From assembly GCA_022573095.1 (NCBI GenBank), contig JACZUR010000026.1, positions 1 to 14,832 of the forward strand: a DNA stretch of 14,832 bases, written 5' to 3'. Positions 1 to 5,652 of the stretch are shown here, piece by piece. Source of the DNA: Gemmatimonadota bacterium. Lineage in GTDB: Bacteria; Gemmatimonadota; Gemmatimonadetes; Gemmatimonadales; GWC2-71-9. Under the pieces are notes generated by a model that saw only the letters and a list, made by a program, of their open reading frames with translations, was not told the origin of the DNA and ran no database searches. Position 1 is the first letter of the stretch; each line of letters starts with the position of its first letter. Position numbers and translations under genes: made by a program.

Positions 1-29
1 TAGAGCTGGTGGCGCTGCCATAGCCCGGC

Positions 30-659
30 TTACCCCAGCCCCAGCTCCGCCAGCCGCTCACGCATCTCATCCTCGGTGAGGTCGCCCAACTCAAGCGACT
101 GGATCACGCCGTCGCGGTCGATGAAGAAGTGGTCGGGGAAACCGAACAGCCGGTACTGCTCGGCGACAGCGCCGTCGGAATCGAGGAGCATCGGTAGCTC
201 CAGGTCCAGCTCCTCCCAGAAGTCCAGCGCAATGCCGGACGACTCCCGAAAATCGATCGCCAGGATCACCAGCCCCTGGTCCTGAAACTCGTCGGCCAGG
301 CGCTGCATGGCCGGCAGCTCACGACGGCACGGGCCGCACCAGGTGGCCCAGAAGTTCACCCATACCACCTGGCCGCGGAAGTCGTCCAGGCGGTGCAAAT
401 TCCCATCGGGGTCGCGCAGGACGAACTGAGGCGCGGGCTCTCCCACCTCCGGCCTGCGGTCGTCGAGCGGGCCCACGGCATCGTCGCCCCCGAGGCGATT
501 GAAGGCGAACAGTCCACCTACGATCGCTCCCAGCACCAGCAGGCCGCCGGCCGTGCGCAGCCACGGGTGCTGCAACAGACGGCGCCATCCAGGTGGGTGA
601 GGCGCAGCCTCGTCCTCGGTGGGTGGAGACAGTTGCGGCGCCGGAATGGTGGTACTCAT
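30..659 (-). CDS. Membrane-anchored TlpA-like thioredoxin / redoxin-family protein
   Basis: A 209-residue thiol-disulfide oxidoreductase of the TlpA/ResA/AhpC-TSA (redoxin) group. A hydrophilic N-terminus of about 35 residues is followed by one membrane segment (about 36-53) and a thioredoxin-fold domain. The active site WATWCGPC has Cys108 and Cys111, and the cis-proline loop GFPDHFFID has Pro175. The domain should face the periplasm or outer surface, where such proteins reduce disulfides, typically in cytochrome c maturation or other redox housekeeping; the actual partner is not visible. I chose the ATG at 657-659 because GAGGA lies about 7 bases upstream; an in-frame GTG at 693-695 would add 12 residues but has no ribosome binding site. 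It is divergent from the glutaredoxin-like gene at 757. GC content is clearly higher than in the nuo genes. Family call is firm; the specific role (ResA-like, CcmG-like or other) is open. Confidence 0.9.
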   Translation of the reverse strand: MSTTIPAPQLSPPTEDEAAPHPPGWRRLLQHPWLRTAGGLLVLGAIVGGLFAFNRLGGDDAVGPLDDRRPEVGEPAPQFVLRDPDGNLHRLDDFRGQVVWVNFWATWCGPCRRELPAMQRLADEFQDQGLVILAIDFRESSGIALDFWEELDLELPMLLDSDGAVAEQYRLFGFPDHFFIDRDGVIQSLELGDLTEDEMRERLAELGLG

Positions 660-704
660 TCGTGTCCTCACTTTGATCCTACCATGCCCTCTCACTTGGA
701 GGAT

Positions 705-722
705 GGGTGATCATCGTCACCC
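705..722. promoter_or_regulatory. Inverted repeat in the divergent redox-gene intergenic region
   Basis: GGGTGA (705-710) and TCACCC (717-722) form a perfect 6-base inverted repeat with a 6-base centre. It lies in the 97-base gap between the divergent start codons at 659 and 757, where a shared operator would be expected. It could equally be a small hairpin in a leader or chance. No clear promoter was recognised next to it. Confidence 0.3.
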
Positions 723-756
723 ACAGCGGCAAGTTCTCCTGGCATGCTGAAGGCGA

Positions 757-1035
757 ATGAGCGAGAATCACACGGTGGAGCTCCAGGTCTACATCGAGGC
801 CGGCTGTGCGCAGTGCGAGCGCGCGGTGCAGCTCGCGGAGGAGGTCGATCACGACTACTCGGAGCTGGCAGTGCGCCTGATCGACATCGGCGAGGCAGCT
901 CTTCGCCCGGACGACGTGTTCGCCGTGCCGACCTTCATGCTGAACGGTCGGGTGTTCTCGTTAGGAAACCCGCGGCAAAGCCAGCTGCGGGAAGAGATCG
1001 AGGCCCTGCTGCGAAAGCAGGATGGTGTACACTAG
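757..1035 (+). CDS. Small glutaredoxin-like / thioredoxin-fold protein
   Basis: A 92-residue soluble protein with the features of a minimal thioredoxin fold. The first beta strand (about 8-13) leads into a CxxC motif, CAQC at Cys17-Cys20. A later AVPTF with Pro58 fits the cis-proline loop, followed by LNGRVFSLG and a C-terminal helix that resembles the end of glutaredoxin-like and thioredoxin-like small proteins. No signal peptide or membrane segment is seen, so it is probably cytoplasmic and acts as a thiol-disulfide carrier; the substrate is unknown. The start ATG at 757 has a GAAGG-type sequence very close upstream (spacing about 3), which is short. A second reading frame starting at 744 overlaps it but has no recognisable protein features. 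It is divergent from the TlpA-like gene, suggesting a paired thiol-redox function. Fold assignment is good, the exact family is not certain. Confidence 0.75.
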   Translation: MSENHTVELQVYIEAGCAQCERAVQLAEEVDHDYSELAVRLIDIGEAALRPDDVFAVPTFMLNGRVFSLGNPRQSQLREEIEALLRKQDGVH

Positions 1036-1318
1036 GGCCATGAGTCTCCTTACCCGATTCACTCGAGGCTCTTCGCCCAAGTCCGCGGCGTCAGCCGGAC
1101 CTTACGTAGGCGAAATGGCCTGAGTGGTTTCTAGCGACGAGAGGCGCGCTGTTTTCCGTGGGCTGACTTTTCGCACAGGACGGGATCAGCGAGTGTGCGG
1201 CCGTGTGCCTGAGCGTGTCCAAGTTGCTGGCACGCGCGAAGTTGAAGCGGGTCGGAGTGTGCCACGCTCGTGTCCCTATCGTTGTGTAGATCGCTCTGAG
1301 GTGGACGAGCGAATGATG

Positions 1319-1357
1319 GTCGCGGTCCCCAGGTTCTCCTGGCGATCTCCCCGCGAC
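1319..1357. repeat. Nested inverted repeat upstream of the IS256-family transposase
   Basis: An outer 7-base inverted repeat, GTCGCGG (1319-1325) with CCGCGAC (1351-1357), encloses an inner one, CCAGG (1329-1333) with CCTGG (1338-1342), with a TTCT loop. It overlaps the candidate left-end repeat of the IS. It may be a folded end of the element, its target site, or chance in GC-rich DNA. Confidence 0.4.
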
Positions 1358-1415
1358 TGAGCTCGTTCTCCCCGAGTCGTCCAGGTACGTCACCAAGGTC
1401 GGTGAAGGAAAGGAA

Positions 1416-1470
1416 GCTCCTCGGCTCATTACCAAACACCCCTCACCGCGAGGGGCCCTGACCGAGGAGC
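1416..1470 (+). promoter_or_regulatory. Stem that covers the transposase ribosome binding site
   Basis: GCTCCTCGG (1416-1424) pairs perfectly with CCGAGGAGC (1462-1470). The second arm contains the transposase ribosome binding site GAGGAG (1464-1469), seven bases before the ATG at 1477. Inside the loop, CCCCTC (1439-1444) and GAGGGG (1450-1455) form a second 6-base hairpin. In RNA reading in from outside the element this fold would hide the binding site, a known way for insertion sequences such as IS10 and IS50 to limit transposase synthesis. The pairing is seen; the control function is inferred. Confidence 0.55.
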
Positions 1471-1476
1471 ATTCCC

Positions 1477-2631
1477 ATGGCGAACCATCGCCAAGACGCC
1501 GACGCCGCGCAAGACCGCATTCACATCGATCTCCAGCAGCTCTTTCGAGGTGCCGTTCGATTCACCCTGGAGTTGGTCCTGGAAGAGGAGGTGCGCGCGA
1601 TGGTCGGCGCGCCTCGATACGCCCGCATGGGCCGGAAGGACGTGCGAAACGGCAGCTACATGCGCGGCCTCTTGACCTCGCTCGGGCACATCGACGTGCA
1701 GATGCCCCGGACTCGCAACAGCGGCTCCCCGACCCACGTCCTCGGTGCCTATCAGCGCCGAGCCGACGAGATCGACGGAGCCATCACCGAGGCCTACGTG
1801 AAGGGCGTTTCGACTCGCGGCATGGCCGACGTCACCGAGGCGCTCCTTGGAAACGGCGTCAGCAGCTCGACGGTCAGTCGCGTGACGAAGCGCCTCGAAG
1901 AGGCCGTGGAGGAGCTGCGGACGCGACCACTGGAGAAGAAATACCCCTACCTCGACCTGGACGCCACGTTCCTCGACGCGCGCTGGGCGAAGAAGGTCGA
2001 GAACGTCTCGGCCCTGGTCGCCTACGCGGTCAATGAGGACGGACATCGCGAGCTTCTCGCCGTGAGCATCGGCTACTCGGAGTCGGAGGACTCGTGGAGT
2101 GATCTCCTGCGGCAGCTCATCGATCGCAAGCTGTCCGGTGTTCTCTTGGTGATCTCGGACGATCACGCGGGCCTCAAGGCTGCGGTGAGGAAGCTCCTCC
2201 CCGAGGTCGCGCACCAGCGGTGCACGGTCCACTTCCTCAGGAACATCGGCTCGCGCATTCCTCAGCGACTCAAGAAGCGCGTCCTTCGCGAGGTCTCGGC
2301 GATCTTCAACGCCGAGAACCTTGAGCAGGCCAAGGAGCTCAAGAAGGAGCTAGTCGCTCGCTGGAGCAAGGAGCTTTCCGAAGCGGTGAAGTGCTTCGGG
2401 GACGGGTTCGCGGCGAGCACGCAGTTCTTCGCCTTTCCTGCCGAGCACCGCGTCCGACTGCGCTGGACGAACGGACTGGAGCGGCTCAACCTCGAGATCA
2501 AGCGGCGGACGAGGGCGGTCGGTGCGTTCCCGGATCGGGCGAGCGCTCTGCGCCTCGTGACGGCCGTCGCGCTTCGCACGACCAAGATCTGGGGATCGCG
2601 CCGGTACCTCGACATGCGCCTTCTCAAGTAG
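1477..2631 (+). CDS. IS256-family (mutator-type) transposase
   Basis: A complete 384-residue DDE transposase, the usual length for IS256 (about 380-420). The catalytic triad can be placed at Asp162 (in YLDLDATFLDARW), Asp228 (in ISDDHAGLKAAV) and Glu335 (in TNGLERLNLEIKRR). The HQRCTVHFLRN segment (246-256), typical of the family between the second D and the E, is present. The N-terminal part (about 15-80) carries family-typical elements such as FTLELVLEEEVRAMVG and NGSYMRGLLT. There is no frameshift or internal stop, so it looks recently active. The start is fixed by GAGGAG seven bases before the ATG. It would catalyse copy-out transposition through a circular intermediate, as known for IS256. 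It sits between the GC-rich redox genes and the methylase remnant that abuts truncated nuoK, so it is a plausible agent of rearrangement, although no direct join between its ends and nuo is visible. Confidence 0.95.
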   Translation: MANHRQDADAAQDRIHIDLQQLFRGAVRFTLELVLEEEVRAMVGAPRYARMGRKDVRNGSYMRGLLTSLGHIDVQMPRTRNSGSPTHVLGAYQRRADEIDGAITEAYVKGVSTRGMADVTEALLGNGVSSSTVSRVTKRLEEAVEELRTRPLEKKYPYLDLDATFLDARWAKKVENVSALVAYAVNEDGHRELLAVSIGYSESEDSWSDLLRQLIDRKLSGVLLVISDDHAGLKAAVRKLLPEVAHQRCTVHFLRNIGSRIPQRLKKRVLREVSAIFNAENLEQAKELKKELVARWSKELSEAVKCFGDGFAASTQFFAFPAEHRVRLRWTNGLERLNLEIKRRTRAVGAFPDRASALRLVTAVALRTTKIWGSRRYLDMRLLK

Positions 2632-2706
2632 CTCAGCGCTCATTCGGGAGACGACACCGGCGACGGCCAGGTCGACGTGGAGACGCCATGTACGGCCGCG
2701 TGGGGT

Positions 2707-2790
2707 GAGCCTGGGGGCAGGCAGATCGAGGCGGCCGGAACCCTTTCGCTCAGGTGGAGGACGCCGAGGTCGTCGGCTGTCCCCAGGCTC
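2707..2790. repeat. 10-base perfect inverted repeat right of the transposase
   Basis: GAGCCTGGGG (2707-2716) and CCCCAGGCTC (2781-2790) are exact reverse complements separated by 64 bases. The pair lies between the transposase stop and the point where methylase similarity starts (about 2790). It may mark IS ends or a small remnant element. The same motif occurs upstream of the transposase at 1327. Confidence 0.5.
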
Positions 2791-3190
2791 TCCCCGCGCT
2801 CTTCACCGATCCACCCTGGAACGTTCCGATAAACGGTCACGTCTCCGGCCTCGGCAAGGTGAAACACCGCGAGTTCGCGATGGCCTCGGGCGAAATGACG
2901 GAAGATCAGTTCACGGCTTTCCTCGCCACCGCGTTCCGAAACCTCGCCGGCCACAGCGCCGACGGCGCCATCCATTTCATCTGCATGGACTGGCGGCATA
3001 TCGGCGAGGTCATCGCCGCCGGCCGCGATGCCTATAGCGAACTGAAGAATCTCTGCGTTTGGGCGAAGACCAACGGCGGAATGGGCTCGCTATACCGCTC
3101 GCAACATGAACTCGTCTTCGTGTTCAAGGCCGGCAACGGTACGCACATCAATAATGTCGAGCTCGGCAAGCACGGCCGCCGCTACGCCAG
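2790..3190 (+). pseudogene. Fragment of a site-specific DNA methyltransferase (DPPW type), both ends missing
   Basis: About 130 residues of an N6-adenine/N4-cytosine methyltransferase of the kind often fused to a ParB-like domain and found on proteobacterial phages and mobile elements. The catalytic motif TDPPWNV (Asp codon at 2808-2810) is followed by family-like segments: HVSGLGKVKHREFAMASGEM, ICMDWRH, ELKNLCVWAKTNGGMGSLYR and SQHELVFVFKAGNG. Similarity stops at about GKHGR (3165-3179), where homologues continue to RTNVW and later to the SAM-binding FGGSG motif, all missing here. Upstream of the DPPW motif the ParB-like part is also missing. The open frame can be drawn from a GTG at 2754 to 3266, but its last 28 codons are merely the antisense of nuoK and it has no ribosome binding site. 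It cannot be an active enzyme. Recognition of the family is by motif and wording, not by a search. Confidence 0.8.
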
Positions 3191-3412
3191 TCCTACGGCC
3201 GCCTCGGCAGCCGCTACGGCCATAACGAAAAAGACTATTATTTGGCCCTCCGGACCGAGACGCTGAGCAAACGCGATGAACGCCAGGTTGGCGGCGTTCA
3301 ACATGATCTCAATGCACATGAAAACCACGATCACGTTGCGCCGCAGAAGGACTCCGGCAGCCCCAAGGCTAAAGAGAATCGCCGAAACTGCGAGTGCCGG
3401 CTCCAACAGCAT
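3182..3412 (-). pseudogene. nuoK: NADH-quinone oxidoreductase subunit K, C-terminally truncated
   Basis: The visible 76 residues match NuoK closely: three membrane helices are begun (about 6-24, 28-50, 56-76). The two buried glutamates used in proton transfer are kept, Glu35 in MCIEIMLNAAN and Glu70 in AAAEAAVG. A normal NuoK is about 100 residues and continues after VGLA with the rest of helix 3 and a short tail. Here a TAG stop at 3182-3184 falls just where the methylase fragment begins, so roughly 25 residues are lost and the stop is made of foreign sequence. The start ATG overlaps the nuoJ stop by one base (TGATG), giving translational coupling. Expected nuoL, nuoM and nuoN do not follow. 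The remnant may still be made, but it is unlikely to insert normally. An assembly error is a real alternative. Confidence 0.9.
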
Positions 3413-3927
3413 CAGACGGATCTCTTGGCAAGAACCACGGCCCCGACGACCGCCGCCAGCAACAGAACCGAAGTTACTTCAAACGGTACCAGATATCCTC
3501 TGAAAAGAGGCTCGGCGATCATGCCGACAGCGCCCTGAGTTTCGTTCATAACTTCGACCGTCCCTTCCGGCAGGCTGATCAACGAATGCGGCAAAACCTT
3601 AGCCACGGCGATCAACTCAACAATCAGCAGGATGCCCAGGAGACCAGCTATAACCTTGCCAGGTCTACCGGCCATGTCACTGGGACCGCTCGCACCAAGA
3701 TTCAACAGCATGATTACAAATAAGAAGAGCACCATGATGGCGCCGGCGTATATGAGGATCTGCAGCGCCGCTATGAACTGGGCATCGAGAAGTACGTAGA
3801 TCGCAGCAAGTGCGAAGAGCGTTTGAACCAGCCACAGGGCGCTGGCGACGGGGCTTCTCCGCGTGATACACATAAAGGCGGCGATGATCGCAACGCCCGC
3901 AAAGACCCAGAATACCAGCTGCGTCAC
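3412..3927 (-). CDS. nuoJ: NADH-quinone oxidoreductase subunit J
   Basis: A 171-residue membrane subunit of complex I (ND6 equivalent) with five predicted membrane helices. Segments LLDAQFIAALQILIYAGAIM and VLFLFVIMLLNLG are the characteristic NuoJ region that forms part of the central water/proton axis and includes the pi-bulge helix. Length is normal (about 160-200). The start is a GTG (3925-3927), four bases after the nuoI stop, with GGCGAG-like purines upstream; its stop overlaps the nuoK ATG. It acts in the inner membrane next to NuoA, NuoH and NuoK. No defects seen. Confidence 0.95.
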   Translation of the reverse strand: MTQLVFWVFAGVAIIAAFMCITRRSPVASALWLVQTLFALAAIYVLLDAQFIAALQILIYAGAIMVLFLFVIMLLNLGASGPSDMAGRPGKVIAGLLGILLIVELIAVAKVLPHSLISLPEGTVEVMNETQGAVGMIAEPLFRGYLVPFEVTSVLLLAAVVGAVVLAKRSV

Positions 3928-3931
3928 TTCG

Positions 3932-4438
3932 CTACTCGCCCTTGGGATCGGCGGGGTCCCACAGAGTCGAGACCGGATGAGTCTGCGAACACAGCCGTTC
4001 TAGGTCGTACACAAATCTCTCGCGCTGATATTCCGCGTTCTCGTAGTCGACCCCTACGTGTATAGCCTCCTCAGGGCAAACCTCCTGGCAGTATCCACAG
4101 AAAACACATCGGAACTCGTCGATATCGTATATCAGCGGATATCTGTTCCCCTCCTCGTCTTCGCCAGCTACCAGCTTGATGCAATTCGCGGGACAAACCT
4201 GAGGACACAATCCGCACGCAACGCACTTCGCCCTCCCCTGCTCATCGGTGAGCATACGGTGCGTCCCGCGCCATCGGTCGGAGAGCTTCCAGTCGGCTGT
4301 CTCCTTTTGCTCTGGGTACTGCATCGTCACCTTCCGCTGGAACAGATGTGAAACAGTCAGCGCGAGTCCTTTCACTGTTGCGCGAACGTAACTAAGCTGT
4401 CCTTCGGGACGTTGCATTATTTTGACGCCGATCGCCAT
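3932..4438 (-). CDS. nuoI: NADH-quinone oxidoreductase subunit I (8Fe ferredoxin-type)
   Basis: A 168-residue connecting-arm subunit (TYKY/23 kDa equivalent) carrying the two [4Fe-4S] clusters N6a and N6b. Both binding motifs are intact: CVACGLCPQVCP (Cys72, 75, 78, 82) and CVFCGYCQEVCP (Cys111, 114, 117, 121). It passes electrons from NuoG towards N2 in NuoB. The N-terminal amphipathic helix that lies along the membrane is present (about 15-35). The ATG overlaps the nuoH stop, so the two are coupled in translation. Length is typical. Confidence 0.97.
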   Translation of the reverse strand: MAIGVKIMQRPEGQLSYVRATVKGLALTVSHLFQRKVTMQYPEQKETADWKLSDRWRGTHRMLTDEQGRAKCVACGLCPQVCPANCIKLVAGEDEEGNRYPLIYDIDEFRCVFCGYCQEVCPEEAIHVGVDYENAEYQRERFVYDLERLCSQTHPVSTLWDPADPKGE

Positions 4439-5652
4439 CAGGCAATCCTCCTCTTATTTCCAGGACGCGACCCACCAAACAGTCGGTCACGGTCGAGTAC
4501 CCAGAACAAACCGTAGCTCAGCACTATGTTAGCTCCAAACAAAACGAGAGCATACCTGATCCCGAACGCGACTCCGAGCGCGTCCAGAGCCCAAACTGTT
4601 GTGGCAATCATCATGATGTAGCCGAGCGCCAGCGGCAGCAGAAACTTCCAGCCCAGGTGCATCAGCTGGTCGAACCGAAACCGCGGCAGCGTCCAGCGTA
4701 TCTGTATGAAGAGGCTCAGAAAGAGCCATGTCTTCAGTCCGAAAACCACCATCGTCACAAGTGATTTGACGACGGAAGGGTCGCCCTCGTCCCATGTGGT
4801 AAATGGGATATCCCAGCCCCCGAAAAACAGTGCTGCCATGAGAGCCGAGGCAGTGATCATGTTGGAGTACTCGGCAATAAAAAACATCGAGAACTTCATT
4901 GAGCTATACTCGGTGTGATAACCGGCAACCAATTCGGACTCCGTTTCCGGCAAATCAAACGGGAGGCGGTTGGTTTCCGCAAAGGCAGAGACCATGAAAA
5001 TAAAAAAGCCGATCAATAGCGGGAAGATGAACCACATCGAGTCCTGCTGCCGCCCTATGACTTCGGACAGAGTGACGTTGCCCACAAGAATTATTACCGC
5101 AATGAGGCTCATACCCATCGCAATCTCATAGCTGATCATCTGGGCGCCTGCCCTAAGCCCACCGAGAAATGCGTACTTGCTGTTTGACGACCAACCGGCA
5201 AGCACGATTCCATAGACGCCAATACTGGTGATAGCTAGCACGAAGAGAAATCCGACGGGAAGATCGGCCATCACCATCGGCACCACGCCAGCAGAGACGA
5301 ACCGCCCCAGCACAGGCATCGCGAAGTCGAACCCGGGCCAGGGGCTTGCGAAGGGAATCACGGCGAAACCAAGCATTGCGGGAATGAAGGCCATCACCGG
5401 GGCTAGCAGAAAAAGGATACGGTCCGCTGCAGCCGGGTATGTCTCTTCTTTCATGAAATTCTTGACGCCATCAGCCACGGACTGGAGCAGACCAAACGGT
5501 CCGACCCTATTGGGACCCCGCCGATCCTGCACAAAGGCGCTCTGGCGCCGTTCCTGCCAGATAATCAACATCACGCCGACGTTGATCACGCTGAAGACGA
5601 CAACGATCTTGACCACTGCTGCGAGCAGTAGTCCCTTGAATTCAGGAGTCAC
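4438..5652 (-). CDS. nuoH: NADH-quinone oxidoreductase subunit H
   Basis: The membrane subunit that joins the peripheral and membrane arms and forms the quinone chamber (ND1 equivalent), about 404 residues with eight or more membrane helices. Signatures include ERRQSAFVQDRRGPNRVGP followed by GLLQSVADGVKNFMKEE, and ETNRLPFDLPETESELVAGY followed by HTEYSSMKF, which contains the acidic loop residues needed for quinone coupling. I start it at GTG 5650-5652, eleven bases before the end of nuoG, because GGGAG stands six bases upstream and VTPEFKGLLL leads straight into the first helix. A longer reading to 5757 would add 35 basic residues lying wholly over nuoG and is unlikely. The stop overlaps the nuoI start. 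Confidence 0.95.
   Translation of the reverse strand: MTPEFKGLLLAAVVKIVVVFSVINVGVMLIIWQERRQSAFVQDRRGPNRVGPFGLLQSVADGVKNFMKEETYPAAADRILFLLAPVMAFIPAMLGFAVIPFASPWPGFDFAMPVLGRFVSAGVVPMVMADLPVGFLFVLAITSIGVYGIVLAGWSSNSKYAFLGGLRAGAQMISYEIAMGMSLIAVIILVGNVTLSEVIGRQQDSMWFIFPLLIGFFIFMVSAFAETNRLPFDLPETESELVAGYHTEYSSMKFSMFFIAEYSNMITASALMAALFFGGWDIPFTTWDEGDPSVVKSLVTMVVFGLKTWLFLSLFIQIRWTLPRFRFDQLMHLGWKFLLPLALGYIMMIATTVWALDALGVAFGIRYALVLFGANIVLSYGLFWVLDRDRLFGGSRPGNKRRIA

Larger units (their letters stand above)
1036..1476. other. 441-base stretch without a convincing gene, upstream of the transposase
   Basis: A short frame opens with ATG at 1040, five bases after the glutaredoxin-like stop, and runs 27 codons to TGA at 1121-1123. 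It may be the 5' stump of a gene broken near 1115-1125, but nothing in its sequence is diagnostic. Longer frames on both strands between 1091 and 1440 have no recognisable protein features. The stretch contains a nested stem-loop (1319-1357), one copy of a 15-base near-repeat (1325-1339) and the translation-control stem of the transposase (1416-1470). The left end of the IS element must lie somewhere here. Confidence 0.5.
1325..2716 (+). mobile_element. IS256-family insertion sequence (ends approximate)
   Basis: The intact transposase at 1477-2631 shows an insertion sequence is here; the ends are tentative. CCCCAGGTTCTCC at 1327-1339 matches the reverse complement of 2704-2716 (CCCCAGGCTCACC) at 11 of 13 positions. 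If these are the terminal inverted repeats, the element is about 1.39 kb, within the usual 1.3-1.5 kb of the family. However, no 8-base target duplication is visible outside them. A further direct copy of the left repeat at 2779-2793 (14 of 15 with GT included) leaves open a longer or nested element. Its insertion lies beside a broken methylase and close to the truncated nuo operon. Confidence 0.6.

Noticed and set aside
1112..1150. Sequence resembling the 5' half of tRNA-Ser (GGCGAAATGGCCTGAGTGGTTT)
   Set aside because: The D-arm wording is similar, but I could not find an anticodon arm, a T-arm with GTTCGA, or a matching acceptor 3' strand downstream. Treated as coincidence.
1429..2232. Long minus-strand open frame (267 codons) opposite the transposase
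   Set aside because: It is the antisense shadow of a GC-rich transposase gene and has no recognisable motifs.
2632..3190. Restriction-modification or other defence system
   Set aside because: Only a catalytically incomplete methylase piece is present; no restriction enzyme, specificity subunit or accessory gene accompanies it.
2754..3266. Intact 170-residue methylase gene
   Set aside because: Its final 28 codons are only the complement of nuoK, its upstream part does not look like a methylase, and key C-terminal motifs are missing, so it is called as a fragment.
3242..3538. Plus-strand frames opposite nuoK and nuoJ
   Set aside because: These are antisense shadows of membrane-protein genes whose identity and overlaps are clear.
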